Assembly (NCBI RefSeq): GCF_000283655.1
Contig: NC_016622.1
Span: forward strand, 2,244,501-2,308,500
Source of the DNA: Azospirillum lipoferum 4B
Lineage (GTDB): Bacteria; Pseudomonadota; Alphaproteobacteria; Azospirillales; Azospirillaceae
Direction: 5' to 3'
DNA: 64,000 bases
This document shows positions 27,883-37,135 of this stretch, one piece after another (positions within the stretch are counted from its first letter, which is position 1; every line of letters begins with the position of its first letter). Made by a program: the position numbers and the translations under genes. The notes below the pieces were generated by a model that saw nothing but the letters and a program-made list of their open reading frames with translations, did not search any database and had not been told where the DNA came from.

Positions 27883-29445
27883 TTACTCCGCCGCCGCGCG
27901 GGCGGCGGTGCGGACCAGCAGGTTGCGGCCGGTCATCTCGGCCGGCTTGGGCAGGCCCAGCAGGTCGAGCAGCGTCGGGGCGATGTCGGCCAGACGGCCG
28001 CTCTCGATCCGCGCTCCGGCCGGGCCGTTGACCAGCACCAGCGGAACCTTGTCCAGCGTGTGGGCGGTGTGCGGGCCGCCGGTCTCCGGGTCCTTCATCA
28101 GCTCGCAATTGCCGTGGTCGGCGGTGACCAGCATGGTGCCGCCGGCACGGCGCACCGCGGCCTCCACCTGACCCAGGCTGCCGTCCACCGCCTGCACCGC
28201 CTTGATGGCGGCGTCGAGCATGCCGCTGTGGCCGACCATGTCGGGATTGGCGAAGTTGACGACGATCAGGTCGTACTTGCCGGAATCGATGGCGCCGACC
28301 AGCTTGTCCGTGACTTCGGCGGCGGACATCTCCGGCTGCAGGTCGTAGGTGGCGACCTTCGGCGACGGGACCAGGATGCGGTCCTCGCCCTCATACACCC
28401 GCTCCTCGCCACCGTTGAAGAAGAAGGTGACGTGGGGGTACTTCTCCGTCTCGGCGATGCGCAGCTGCTTCATTCCGGCCTCGGAAACCACCTCGCCAAG
28501 CACCTTGGTCAGGGATTTCGGCGGAAAGATGGTGGTCATCAGCTTCGCCAGCGACGACGAATATTCGACCATGCCGACGGCGGCGGCCAGCTTCGGCGCA
28601 CCGTCCACCGGGAAACCGTCGAAATCCTTATCGACATAGGCGGCCAGGATCTCGCGGGCGCGGTCGGCGCGGAAATTCGCCATCAGGATGGCGTCGCCGT
28701 CCTTCATGCCGGCATAGTCGCCGATCACCGTCGGCAGGATGAACTCGTCATGCTTGTCGGCGGCATAGCTCTGCTCGATCGCCTGGATCGGGTCGGCGGC
28801 GCGCTCGCCCTCCGCCTTGGTCATCGCGGCATAGGCCTTGGCGACGCGGTCCCAGCGCTTGTCGCGGTCCATGGCGTAATAGCGGCCGATGACGGTCGCC
28901 ACCTCCACGCCCGGCAACTCGAAGACGTCGGCCATGAACTCGGCCACCTGGTCCTTGGCGCTCTGCGGCGGCACGTCGCGGCCGTCGGTGAAGGCGTGGA
29001 CCACCACCGGCACGCCCTCGCGCGACAGCACGCCGGCCAACGCCGCGATGTGGTCCTGGTGCGAATGCACGCCGCCCGGTGACAGCAGGCCCATCAGGTG
29101 GACGCGCCCGCCGGTCTTGTGCATCGTCTTCACAAGATCGTTCAGCGCCTGATTGCGCTCGAGATCGCCCTCGACGATGGCGTGGTCGATCATCACGAGG
29201 TCCTGCATGACGACCCGGCCGGCGCCGAGATTCATGTGCCCGACCTCGGAGTTGCCCATCTGCCCCTTCGGCAGGCCGACCTCTTCCTCGCTGGCGTTCA
29301 GGAAGGCCGTCGGCTCGGCCGACCACAGGCGATCCCAGTTGGGGGTGTCGCCCAGCGCAATCGCGTTGTCGGACCGCTCCTCGCGATAGCCCCAGCCGTC
29401 CAGGATACAGAGGACGACGGGGCGGGGTCGGTTGGTCTCGGTCAT
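27883..29445 (-). CDS. gpmI: 2,3-bisphosphoglycerate-independent phosphoglycerate mutase
   Basis: 520 residues, the usual length. Alkaline-phosphatase-fold metal ligands are visible in VLCILDGWGYRE, GNSEVGHMNLGAGR (catalytic Ser), HSHQDHI, HAFTDGRDVPP, FRADRARE, NPDMVGHSG and ADHGNCE. It interconverts 3- and 2-phosphoglycerate in glycolysis/gluconeogenesis with two Mn ions. It is the only gene here of central carbon metabolism, in the conserved nadD-rsfS-rlmH-gpmI-M23-ctpA order. Start supported by AAAGGTAAG upstream. Confidence 0.98.
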   Translation of the reverse strand: MTETNRPRPVVLCILDGWGYREERSDNAIALGDTPNWDRLWSAEPTAFLNASEEEVGLPKGQMGNSEVGHMNLGAGRVVMQDLVMIDHAIVEGDLERNQALNDLVKTMHKTGGRVHLMGLLSPGGVHSHQDHIAALAGVLSREGVPVVVHAFTDGRDVPPQSAKDQVAEFMADVFELPGVEVATVIGRYYAMDRDKRWDRVAKAYAAMTKAEGERAADPIQAIEQSYAADKHDEFILPTVIGDYAGMKDGDAILMANFRADRAREILAAYVDKDFDGFPVDGAPKLAAAVGMVEYSSSLAKLMTTIFPPKSLTKVLGEVVSEAGMKQLRIAETEKYPHVTFFFNGGEERVYEGEDRILVPSPKVATYDLQPEMSAAEVTDKLVGAIDSGKYDLIVVNFANPDMVGHSGMLDAAIKAVQAVDGSLGQVEAAVRRAGGTMLVTADHGNCELMKDPETGGPHTAHTLDKVPLVLVNGPAGARIESGRLADIAPTLLDLLGLPKPAEMTGRNLLVRTAARAAAE

Positions 29446-29535
29446 CGCGCTTACCTTTCTCGAAAGGTTGTGGTCTCGGAGTTTCGTGTTCTTCCGCTCC
29501 GGCGCTTTTCCGCGCGCCGGATGCGACGCTCGGTA

Positions 29536-29994
29536 TCAGGATCTGTGATAGGGGTGGCCGGCAAGAATTTGTTGGGCGCGATAGAGTTGCTCCGCAAGCA
29601 TGCCGCGCACCAGCATGTGGGGCCAGGTCATCGGCCCGAAGGCGAGCAGGAAGTCGGCCCGCGCGCGCACCGCGTCACCATGGCCGTCGGCACCGCCGAT
29701 CAGAAAGGCGAGGTCGCCGGCGCCGCGGTCGCGCCAGTCGCCGATCTTGGCGGCGAAGCTCTCGCTGGGCAGCGCCTTGCCGCGTTCGTCCAGCGCCACG
29801 ACGATGGCGCCGGCCGGCACGGCGGCGAGCAGCAGCTCGGCCTCCTGCCGCTTCAATTCGTCGGAGGAGAGGCGTTTCTTCACCTCGACCTCCTTCAGGG
29901 TAAAGGGCCAGCCGAGCCGGCCGACATACTCGTCGAACAGGTCGCGGGTCGGTCCGCCCCGCGACCGCCCGACGGCGGCGAGCCACAAACGCAT
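29536..29994 (-). CDS. rlmH: 23S rRNA (pseudouridine-1915-N3) methyltransferase RlmH
   Basis: 152 residues, a SPOUT-class methyltransferase: IVVALDERGKALPSESFA, then FLIGGADGHGDAV (the SAM knot) and the C-terminal WPHMLVRGMLAEQLYRAQQI-like block ending GHPYHRS, all diagnostic. It methylates pseudouridine 1915 in helix 69 of 23S rRNA on assembled 70S ribosomes. It follows rsfS by 37 bases, the usual pairing. Confidence 0.97.
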   Translation of the reverse strand: MRLWLAAVGRSRGGPTRDLFDEYVGRLGWPFTLKEVEVKKRLSSDELKRQEAELLLAAVPAGAIVVALDERGKALPSESFAAKIGDWRDRGAGDLAFLIGGADGHGDAVRARADFLLAFGPMTWPHMLVRGMLAEQLYRAQQILAGHPYHRS

Positions 29995-30031
29995 GAAGCG
30001 GCCCTCCGCCCTCGTTTCCGTCCTCGGCCCG

Positions 30032-30478
30032 TCAGGCGCTCAGCCGCGCCGTGCCCGACGGCGTCGGCAGCTCCAGACCCCACATCTTCTCGATGTTGTA
30101 GAAGGTCCGGACTTCCGGCTTGAACAGGTGGACGATCACGTCGCCGGCATCGACCAGCACCCAGTCGCACTGGGCCATGCCTTCCATCTCGACGCCGCGG
30201 ACGCCGGCCTGCTTCAGCTTCTCGGCCAGCTTCATCGCCATGGCGGCGATATGCCGCGTGTTGCGGCCCGACGCCACGATCATGTAATCGGCGAAGGTGG
30301 TTTTCCCGGCGAGATCGATGACGGTCACGTCATCCGCCTGATCGGCGTCGAGCGACGCCTGAATGAGCGCCTTCAGGTCCTGAGGTTCCAGGATCTGGGG
30401 AACGGCGGCTGGCCGCGGAGCGGTCGCGGCCGTTTCGGTGTGCGTGGTGATGGCTCCAACCTCTTGCAACGGTTTCAC
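30032..30478 (-). CDS. rsfS: ribosome silencing factor RsfS
   Basis: 148 residues. The core DDVTVIDLAGKTTFADYMIV, SGRNTRHIAAMA, CDWVLVDAGDVIVHLF, RTFYNIEKMWG is typical of RsfS/Iojap. It binds L14 on the 50S subunit and blocks subunit joining under starvation. The N-terminal 25 residues (Thr/Ala/Pro-rich) are an extension relative to the E. coli protein. The GTG start overlaps the nadD stop as GTGA, so translation is coupled to NAD synthesis. Confidence 0.95.
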   Translation of the reverse strand: MKPLQEVGAITTHTETAATAPRPAAVPQILEPQDLKALIQASLDADQADDVTVIDLAGKTTFADYMIVASGRNTRHIAAMAMKLAEKLKQAGVRGVEMEGMAQCDWVLVDAGDVIVHLFKPEVRTFYNIEKMWGLELPTPSGTARLSA

Positions 30479-31104
30479 GACCCGGCGGCCCGTGCCTGCC
30501 GGATCGCCGTCGCCGAGGCCGGATGCAGGGGGTTGCGTAAGAACGCCCAGGCCGGCCGCCTGCGGCGCGCCAGCCCTTTTACCCCCGACACGGACACCCG
30601 TCGACGGGTGAAACGCTGGGCGGCCTTGCCGCTCAGCGCATTAAGAGAATAGGTGGGACGGGCGAAAACCGCAACGGCCACCGAGTCGAAGATTCGTGTC
30701 CAAAGCTTCCAGCGCGAAATTTGTCGCAGATTGTCCGCTCCCATCAACCAGACGAACCGCGTTTTCGGGAAGCGGCGCTGAAGCTTCGCCAGCGTATCGG
30801 CGGTGAAGCGGGTGCCGAGCGCGGTCTCGATCGCCGTCACCTCGATCCGCGGATGGGCGGCTACCGCCCGCGCCTCCGCCAGCCGTTCGGCCAGGGAGGC
30901 CATGCCGGCGGTGGGCTTCAGCGGGTTCTGCGGGCTGACCATCCACCACACCCGGTCGAGACCCAGCGCCTTCAGCGCGAACAGGCTGATGTGCCGGTGC
31001 CCGGCATGGGCCGGGTTGAACGACCCGCCGAGGATGCCGACGGTGAGCCCGGCATAGAGCGGCCCGGAATAGAGGTGGGGGACTTTCTGAAAACTGCGCC
31101 CCAA
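30475..31104 (-). CDS. nadD: nicotinate-nucleotide adenylyltransferase (uncertain start)
   Basis: About 209 residues. The nucleotidyltransferase core is clear: GILGGSFNPAHAGHRHIS (with the HxGH-type motif), VWWMVSPQNPLK, RFVWLMGADNLRQISRWKLW, and the C-terminal SATAIRQARAA (ISSTxIR-type). It adenylylates nicotinate mononucleotide in NAD synthesis. No ATG or GTG lies between the conserved core and repeat copy 5; the nearest in-frame candidate is TTG at 31104. The frame stays open upstream through the repeat to 31281, inside the proA 3' end. The true start needs experiment. Confidence 0.92.
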   Translation of the reverse strand: MGRSFQKVPHLYSGPLYAGLTVGILGGSFNPAHAGHRHISLFALKALGLDRVWWMVSPQNPLKPTAGMASLAERLAEARAVAAHPRIEVTAIETALGTRFTADTLAKLQRRFPKTRFVWLMGADNLRQISRWKLWTRIFDSVAVAVFARPTYSLNALSGKAAQRFTRRRVSVSGVKGLARRRRPAWAFLRNPLHPASATAIRQARAAGS

Positions 31105-31116
31105 CCTGGCGCGTTT

Positions 31117-31241
31117 CCCCTCTCCCCCCCGGGGAGAGGGTTGGGTGAGGGGGTCACGCTTCGAGGATCGTCCGGCGGACGGAACCCCCTCACCCTGCCC
31201 TCTCCCCGGGGGGGAGAGGGTTTCACGGGTGGGAGAGGGGT
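31117..31241. repeat. GC-rich palindromic repeat, copy 5, between proA and nadD
   Basis: Two inverted copies of a CCCCTCTCCCC...GGGTGAGGGGG unit around a short centre (CACGCTTCGAGGATCGTCCG). The unit matches the ends of copy 4 and the 27811 half-copy. It lies inside an operon, and the minus-strand frame of nadD stays open across it. Confidence 0.82.
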
Positions 31242-31246
31242 CGGTC

Positions 31247-32521
31247 TTAAGGCCGCGTCTGGCCATCGCCGCGCACGACATACTTGTAGCTGGTCAGCTG
31301 CTCCGCACCCACTGGGCCGCGGGCGTGGAACTTGTCGGTGGAAATGCCGATCTCGGCGCCCATGCCGAACTCGCCGCCGTCGGCGAACTGGGTAGAGGCG
31401 TTCCACAGCACGATGCCGCTGTCCACGCGGGACAGGAACCGCTCCGCCGCCGCCGGATCCTCGGTCAGGATCGATTCGGTGTGGTGGGAGCTGTGGGCGT
31501 TGATGTGGTCGATTGCGGCATCCACCCCGTCCACCACGCCGCAGGCGATGATGGCGTCGAGATACTCGGTGTCCCAATCCTCAGGCGCCACCGCCGTCAC
31601 GCGCGAATCGACGGCCTGCGCCGCCGCGTCGCCGCGCACGGCGCAGCCGGCATCCAGCAGATCCTTCACCAGAACCGGCAGGGCCTTGTCGGCGATGGCG
31701 CGGTCGACCAGCAGGGTCTCGGCCGCTCCGCAGATCGAGGTCCGGCGCATCTTGGCGTTCAGCACCACCTTGCGCGCCTTCTCCAGGTCGGCGGCGGCAT
31801 CGACATAGACGTGGCAGTTGCCATCCAGATGCTTGATGACCGGCACACGGCTTTCGTCGGCGATGCGCTGGATCAGCGACTTGCCGCCGCGCGGGATGAT
31901 GACGTCGATGTAATCGCGCATGGTCAGCATGTGGCCGACGGCGGCGCGGTCGGTGGTGGGGACCAGCTGGATCGCCGCCTCCGGCAGGCCGGCCTCGCGC
32001 AGGCCCTGGACCAGGCAGTCGGCGATGGCGCGGGACGAGCGGATGCTCTCCGATCCGCCGCGCAGGATGGCGGCGTTGCCCGACTTCAGGCAGATGCCGC
32101 CGGCATCCGCCGTCACGTTCGGCCGGCTTTCATAGATGATGCCGACGACGCCCAGCGGCACGCGGACGCGCTGGATGCGCAGGCCGTTGGGCCGGGACCA
32201 TTCCGCCAGCACGCCGCCGATGGGATCGGGGAAGTCGGCGATGTCCTCCAGCCCCTTGGCCATCGCCTCGATGCGCGTGTCGTCCAGCATCAGCCGTTCG
32301 CGCATGGGGCCGGACAGGTCGCGGGCGTTCGCCATGTCCTCGGCGTTCGCGGCCTTGATCTCGGCGGCACGGGCGCGGATGGCCGCCGCCGCCGCCCTCA
32401 GCGCCCGGTCCTTCGACGGCCCTGGCACGGTCGCCAGCGCGGCCGCGGCGGCGCGGGCCTTGCTGCCGAGGGCGATCATCTGGTCGTGCAGGGCGTCGGT
32501 GGTGTCGAGCAGGGCGGACAT
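31247..32521 (-). CDS. proA: glutamate-5-semialdehyde dehydrogenase (gamma-glutamyl phosphate reductase)
   Basis: 424 residues, aldehyde dehydrogenase fold. Characteristic segments: [48 protein letters not shown], the catalytic Cys in [13 protein letters not shown], and the C-terminal [19 protein letters not shown]. It reduces gamma-glutamyl phosphate to the semialdehyde in proline synthesis, partner of ProB at 21812. The ATG at 32521 has GGAG 8 bases upstream. It heads the minus-strand operon running to 23641. Confidence 0.97.
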   Translation of the reverse strand: MSALLDTTDALHDQMIALGSKARAAAAALATVPGPSKDRALRAAAAAIRARAAEIKAANAEDMANARDLSGPMRERLMLDDTRIEAMAKGLEDIADFPDPIGGVLAEWSRPNGLRIQRVRVPLGVVGIIYESRPNVTADAGGICLKSGNAAILRGGSESIRSSRAIADCLVQGLREAGLPEAAIQLVPTTDRAAVGHMLTMRDYIDVIIPRGGKSLIQRIADESRVPVIKHLDGNCHVYVDAAADLEKARKVVLNAKMRRTSICGAAETLLVDRAIADKALPVLVKDLLDAGCAVRGDAAAQAVDSRVTAVAPEDWDTEYLDAIIACGVVDGVDAAIDHINAHSSHHTESILTEDPAAAERFLSRVDSGIVLWNASTQFADGGEFGMGAEIGISTDKFHARGPVGAEQLTSYKYVVRGDGQTRP

Positions 32522-32686
32522 GGAGGTCTCCGGACACTCTATCCGTTGAAGGGACGACGACCTTAACGAATTGTTCGGGGTTGCGAAAGCCGCGCGGTTG
32601 TGGGACTTCGGCGTTGCGGTATGGGCGGGCGTGTGCAAAACGCAACGCGCCGGCCCCGCCGGGGCAAGGTTTTCGGGTAGGGTGAC

Positions 32687-33430
32687 ATGCTGACGCTGCT
32701 GCTGATCGTCTCCGCCTTTTTCGCCGGCGTGTTGAACGCCGTCGCCGGGGGCGGCAGCTTCCTGACCTTCCCGGCGCTGATCCTGGCCGGCGTGCCGCCG
32801 CTGAACGCCAACGCCACCAGCACCGTCGCGGTGTCACCCGGCGCGCTGGCCAGCGCCTTCGGCTACCGGCGGGAGTTGGGCCGCATCCGCGACATCCATC
32901 TGCCCTCCTTCCTCGGCATCAGCCTGGTCGGCGGGCTGCTGGGGGCGCTCTTGCTGCTGTGGACGCCGCAGCGGACCTTCGAGGCCATCGTCCCCTGGCT
33001 GCTGCTGTTCGCGACGCTGCTGTTCGCCATCGGGCCGAAGGCGTCGGCCTGGATCCGCCGCACCTGCACCATCGGCCATGGCACCGTGCTGGCCGTGCAG
33101 TTCCTGATCGCCGTCTATGGCGGCTATTTCGGCGGCGGCATCGGCATCCTGATCCTGGCGACGCTGGGCGTCTTCGGCCTGACCGACCTGCATGCGATGA
33201 ACGGGTTGAAGTCGCTGGTGTCCGGCTGCCTGAACGCCGTCGCGGTGGCGGCCTTCGTCGCCGGGGGTGCGGTCTATTGGACGGAGGCGATGATCATGCT
33301 GGTCGCCGCCATGGCCGGCGGCTATGCCGGCGCCTCGGTCGCCCGCCACATCCCGCCGCCCGTGCTGCGCAAGGTCGTGATCCTGGTGGGTGCGTCGATG
33401 ACCGTCTATTTCTTCATCACCAAAGCCTGA
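32687..33430 (+). CDS. TSUP family (TauE/SafE) sulfite/organosulfonate exporter-like permease
   Basis: 247 residues, seven to eight membrane helices. The TSUP hallmark [19 protein letters not shown] lies at the N-terminus, [20 protein letters not shown] follows, and the inverted second half has [15 protein letters not shown]. The family moves sulfite, sulfonates, sulfoacetate or similar anions; the substrate here is unknown. It is divergent from proA (166 bases) and 20 bases upstream of rppH, so likely cotranscribed with it, though no functional link is evident. Confidence 0.92.
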   Translation: MLTLLLIVSAFFAGVLNAVAGGGSFLTFPALILAGVPPLNANATSTVAVSPGALASAFGYRRELGRIRDIHLPSFLGISLVGGLLGALLLLWTPQRTFEAIVPWLLLFATLLFAIGPKASAWIRRTCTIGHGTVLAVQFLIAVYGGYFGGGIGILILATLGVFGLTDLHAMNGLKSLVSGCLNAVAVAAFVAGGAVYWTEAMIMLVAAMAGGYAGASVARHIPPPVLRKVVILVGASMTVYFFITKA

Positions 33431-33450
33431 TCCGAACGGAGTTCCCCGGC

Positions 33451-33942
33451 ATGACCGCCCCCATCGACCGCAACACGCTGCCTTACCGCCCCTGCGTCGG
33501 GATCATGCTGCTGAACGAGCGCGGCGAGGTGTTCGTCGCAAAGCGCTGCGGGTCCGATGCCGACTGGCAGATGCCCCAGGGCGGCGTCGACGAGGGCGAG
33601 GACGTCCGCAGCGCCGCCTTCCGCGAGCTGGAGGAGGAGATCGGCACCGCCAAGGCGGAATTCATCGCCATGACCACCGCCCCCCACCGCTACGACCTGC
33701 CCGACGATCTGCTGGGGAAGGTGTGGAAGGGGCGCTGGCGCGGGCAGGAGCAGATGTGGATGCTGGCCCGCTTCACCGGCGACGAGTCCGACATCCGGCT
33801 CGACACCGGGCATCCGGAATTCGATGCCTGGAAATGGGTCGACGCGGAGGAGCTGCCGGGCCTGATCGTCGCCTTCAAGCGCCCGGTCTACGAATCGGTC
33901 CTGGCGGAATTCCGCCCGCTGATCGCACGGGCAAGGGGCTGA
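33451..33942 (+). CDS. rppH: RNA pyrophosphohydrolase RppH
   Basis: 163 residues. Nudix box GGVDEGEDVRSAAFRELEEEI, preceded by LPYRPCVGIMLLNERGEVFV and followed by YDLPDDLLGKVWKGRWRGQEQ, the RppH/diadenosine polyphosphatase signature. It removes pyrophosphate from 5'-triphosphorylated RNA and starts 5'-end-dependent mRNA decay, and hydrolyses ApnA. ATG at 33451. It is followed by 183 bases without a gene before the chemotaxis cluster. Confidence 0.95.
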   Translation: MTAPIDRNTLPYRPCVGIMLLNERGEVFVAKRCGSDADWQMPQGGVDEGEDVRSAAFRELEEEIGTAKAEFIAMTTAPHRYDLPDDLLGKVWKGRWRGQEQMWMLARFTGDESDIRLDTGHPEFDAWKWVDAEELPGLIVAFKRPVYESVLAEFRPLIARARG

Positions 33943-34038
33943 CCCACATACCCCTGCGCCGGTCCCGTCCCATGTCCCATAATTGATTGCGGTTATCCCC
34001 AACTTCTCAACGACACCCGGTCCATCCACCACTTCCGC

Positions 34039-34053
34039 TTAACGAATCCTTGA
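34039..34053 (+). promoter_or_regulatory. CtrA-like half-site pair upstream of the che cluster
   Basis: TTAA, seven bases, TTGA: one mismatch from the TTAA-N7-TTAA box bound by CtrA. It lies 73 bases before the first gene of the cluster. No other promoter is convincing in this gap. Confidence 0.3.
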
Positions 34054-34125
34054 GACGCCTTCTGGCAACGTCGCTCCTGCAACCGGAATGCGCAAGAGTG
34101 CGTCTGCTGTGGACGGAGGGGTGGC

Positions 34126-34440
34126 GTGTCGCTGATCAAGTGGACGGAGGAGGATGGCGGGCGGATTCGCCTGGGCCTGCCCAGCGACCTGGACTTGCCC
34201 ATGGCGCAACCTCTGCTCGACAGCCTGCGTGCCGCCTTCAAGGCGTCGGCGGACGTCACCGTGCAGGCGGACGCGGTGGAGCGGATCAGCGCCGCCTGCA
34301 TCCAGGCCCTGGTCGTCGCCGCCCGCGATGCAGCCGAACGCGGGGCCGCCTTCGTCCTCGCCGCCCCGTCCGAGGTCCTGTCCGAAGCGTGCGAGGATTT
34401 GGGTCTCGCCGCCTGGCTGAAGCAATGGAGCCGAGCGTGA
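34126..34440 (+). CDS. STAS domain protein, first gene of the chemotaxis cluster
   Basis: 104 residues, a single STAS fold (LIKWTEEDGGRIRLGLPSDLDLP; VTVQADAVERISAACIQALV). At the loop where anti-sigma antagonists carry the phosphorylatable D-S-x-G motif it reads ISAACIQ, so the usual serine and preceding aspartate are missing and it is probably not regulated by Ser phosphorylation. It starts at GTG and its stop overlaps cheY as GTGA. STAS proteins of this kind often precede cheY-cheA in alphaproteobacterial clusters; their role is unclear (scaffold or partner binding). A second, canonical STAS gene is at 44279. Confidence 0.8.
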   Translation: MSLIKWTEEDGGRIRLGLPSDLDLPMAQPLLDSLRAAFKASADVTVQADAVERISAACIQALVVAARDAAERGAAFVLAAPSEVLSEACEDLGLAAWLKQWSRA

Positions 34441-34802
34441 AGAAGAAAGTGATGACGGTGGATGATTCGCGGACCATGCGCGACATGGTGTCCTTCACCC
34501 TGCGGGGCGCCGGCTATGACGTGGTGGAGGCCGCCGACGGCCAGCAGGCGATGAGCGCCATCGCCACCACCAAGGTCGATCTGGTCATCACCGACCTGAA
34601 CATGCCGGTGATGGACGGGCTGACCCTGATCCGCAAGCTGCGCGCCATTCCCGCCCACCGCACCCTGCCGATCCTGATGCTGACCACCGAAGCGGACGAG
34701 AGCAAGAAGTCGGAGGGCCGGGCCGCCGGAGCGACCGGCTGGATCGTGAAGCCCTTCAACCCCGACAAGCTGGTGTCGGTGGTGCAGAAGGTCTGCGGCT
34801 GA
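34437..34802 (+). CDS. cheY: chemotaxis response regulator CheY
   Basis: 121 residues, a stand-alone receiver. Acid pocket D9-D10 (VDDSRTMRD), phosphorylation site D53 (ITDLNMPVMDG), conserved T in LTTEAD and K in IVKPFNPDK. CheY phosphorylated by CheA would act on the flagellar switch or another output. The GTG at 34437 (GGAG upstream, GTGA overlap) is preferred over ATG 34425 because orthologues begin MKK. Confidence 0.95.
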   Translation: MKKKVMTVDDSRTMRDMVSFTLRGAGYDVVEAADGQQAMSAIATTKVDLVITDLNMPVMDGLTLIRKLRAIPAHRTLPILMLTTEADESKKSEGRAAGATGWIVKPFNPDKLVSVVQKVCG

Positions 34803-34831
34803 ACCGCAGCGGACGGTAAGGAGGCATAGCC

Positions 34832-37126
34832 GTGGACGATCTCAGCCGCTTCAAGCAGACCTACTTCGACGAAAGCGCCGAATTGCTGGCCGTCGCCGAG
34901 GCCGGGCTGCTGCGCCTCGCCCCCGGCGAGATCGACATGGACGAGGTGAACGCGATCTTCCGCGCCGTCCATTCGATCAAGGGCGGCGGCGGCGCCTTCG
35001 GCTTCAACGACCTCGTCGCCTTCGCGCACGAGTTCGAAACGGTGATGGACGGCGTGCGCAACGCCGAGATTCCCGTCACCACCGAACTGGTGGACACGCT
35101 GATCCGCGCCAACGACGTGCTGGCCCGCCTGCTGGCCCATGCGGCCGACGAAACCGACGCGCCGGCGGGCACCACCGACGACACCGTCGCGGCGCTGCGC
35201 CGCTTCCTGGACAACGCCGAGGCTCCGGCGGAGGAGCCTGCGGCGCCCGCTTCCGCATCCGCCCCCTATCCCGACGACGAGGATGACGAGGCCGGCATCT
35301 TCGGCGACGCGCTGGCCGCCATCCAGGCCGCCCGCGACGACCAGCCCTCCCCTTCGATTTCAGGCCCGGTGCCGGAGGGCAAGGTCCGCTGGACCATCGT
35401 CTTCCGCCCGAAGGCCGAATTGCTGCTTTCGGGCAACGAGCCGACCTACATGCTGCGCGCCCTGCGCCGTCTCGGCGACGCGGAGGTCGTCTGCCACCTG
35501 GACAAGCTGCCCTCCCTGCGCGACCTCGACGCCGAGTTGCTGCATCTGTCCTGGACGGTGACGCTGCTGGCCGATCCGCAGGTCGACCGCGCCCAGATCG
35601 ACGACGTGTTCGAGTTCGTCGCCGACGACTGCGACATCCGCATCAGCGCCGAGGCGCCTCCCCCCGCCATCATCGAGCCGGCCGATCCTCTGCCGGCCGC
35701 CACCGCGCCGGCCGCCAACCTGCCGGAACCGGCGGCACCCGCCTCGCCGCCGGCAGCGGCCACCCCGGCCACCACCTCCGGCTCCCCCGGCGCCGCGAAG
35801 GCCGGCGAGGGCGCCAAACGCGGCAACGGCAGTACCGGCGGCGACCATTCGGGGCCGACCACCCACACCATCCGCGTCGACCTCGACAAGATCGACCGGC
35901 TGGTCAACATGGTCGGCGAGATGGTCATCACCCAGGCGATGATCGCGGAGCATCTGCGCGACCTGCCGCCCGGCCAGTTCCAGGAACTGCTGGAGGGGCT
36001 GGAGAGCCTTGCCCAGCACACACGCGAGCTGCGCGAGAGCGTGATGTCGATCCGCGCCCAGCCGGTCTCCAGCGTCTTCTCGCGCATGCCGCGGCTGGTG
36101 CGCGAATGCGCCGCCGCCACCGCCAAGGAAGTGATGCTGGTCACGTCGGGCGAGACGACGGAGGTCGACAAGACGGTGGTCGAAAACCTCGTCGATCCGC
36201 TGACCCACATGATCCGCAACTCCATCGACCATGGGCTGGAAGGGCCGGAGGAGCGCGAACGCCTCGGCAAGCCGCGCGCCGGCACCGTGCATCTGTCCGC
36301 CGCCCACCGGTCCGGCCGCATCGTGATCGAGGTGACGGACGACGGCCGCGGCATCAACCGCGCCAAGGTGCTGTCCAAGGCCATCGAGAAGGGGCTGGTC
36401 CAGCCCGGATCCAGCCTGTCGGACGAGGAGATCGACAACCTGATCTTCCTGCCCGGCTTCTCCACCGCCGATCAGGTGTCGAACCTGTCCGGCCGCGGCG
36501 TCGGCATGGACGTGGTGCGGCGGAACATCTCCAGCCTGGGCGGGCGCATCGGCGTCTATTCGACGCCGGGCGAGGGCTCGCGCTTCGTGCTGTCGCTGCC
36601 GCTGACGCTGGCCGTGCTGGACGGCATGGTGATCTCGGTGGGGGAGGAGCGCTTCGTCCTGCCGCTGACCAACATCGTGGAAAGCCTTCGGCCCAAGCCT
36701 GCCGACCTGCATGGGCTGGTCAACAAGTGCGACGTGATGATGGCGCGCGGCGAGTATGTGCGGCTCGTCCACCTGCACCGGCTGTTCGGCATCCCCAAGG
36801 CCATCGACGACGCCACCAAGGGGCTGGTCGTGCTGGTGGAGACGGAGGACGGCTCCCGCCTCGGCCTCGTGGTCGACGAGGTGCTGGGCCAGCAGCAGGT
36901 CGTCATCAAGAGCCTGGAGGCCAATTTCCGCCGGCTGGACGGCGTGGCCGCCGCGACCATCCTGGGCGACGGCCGGGTCGCCCTGATCCTGGACGTCGCC
37001 GGCCTGCGCGAAATGAGCCGCCACGGCGCCGGCTATGGAAACGGCGCCGGCGGCGCCACCCCGCCCTCCCCATCCCTGCCCGCCCCGGCGGACAGGTCCG
37101 ACCAGCGTCAACGCCAAACGGTTTGA
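34832..37126 (+). CDS. cheA: chemotaxis histidine kinase CheA
   Basis: 764 residues with all five CheA domains. P1/HPt has phospho-acceptor H47 in FRAVHSIKGGGGAFG. A P2-like region and an Ala/Pro-rich linker (to about 340) follow. Then come P3 dimerisation (DKIDRLVNMVGEMVITQAM), the P4 ATPase (N box MIRNSIDHGLE, G1 VTDDGRGINR, G2 GRGVGMDVV) and P5/CheW-like (YVRLVHLHRLFGI to the end). It autophosphorylates under receptor control and passes phosphate to CheY and CheB. The GTG start follows AAGGAGG. It is the core of the cluster from 34126. Confidence 0.98.
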   Translation: MDDLSRFKQTYFDESAELLAVAEAGLLRLAPGEIDMDEVNAIFRAVHSIKGGGGAFGFNDLVAFAHEFETVMDGVRNAEIPVTTELVDTLIRANDVLARLLAHAADETDAPAGTTDDTVAALRRFLDNAEAPAEEPAAPASASAPYPDDEDDEAGIFGDALAAIQAARDDQPSPSISGPVPEGKVRWTIVFRPKAELLLSGNEPTYMLRALRRLGDAEVVCHLDKLPSLRDLDAELLHLSWTVTLLADPQVDRAQIDDVFEFVADDCDIRISAEAPPPAIIEPADPLPAATAPAANLPEPAAPASPPAAATPATTSGSPGAAKAGEGAKRGNGSTGGDHSGPTTHTIRVDLDKIDRLVNMVGEMVITQAMIAEHLRDLPPGQFQELLEGLESLAQHTRELRESVMSIRAQPVSSVFSRMPRLVRECAAATAKEVMLVTSGETTEVDKTVVENLVDPLTHMIRNSIDHGLEGPEERERLGKPRAGTVHLSAAHRSGRIVIEVTDDGRGINRAKVLSKAIEKGLVQPGSSLSDEEIDNLIFLPGFSTADQVSNLSGRGVGMDVVRRNISSLGGRIGVYSTPGEGSRFVLSLPLTLAVLDGMVISVGEERFVLPLTNIVESLRPKPADLHGLVNKCDVMMARGEYVRLVHLHRLFGIPKAIDDATKGLVVLVETEDGSRLGLVVDEVLGQQQVVIKSLEANFRRLDGVAAATILGDGRVALILDVAGLREMSRHGAGYGNGAGGATPPSPSLPAPADRSDQRQRQTV

Positions 37127-37135
37127 GGCCCAGCG

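Noticed and set aside
34066-34090. Sigma-54 promoter upstream of the che cluster (TGGCAAC...CCTGCA)
   Set aside because: The distance between the GG and GC elements is 13 bases; sigma-54 promoters need 10.
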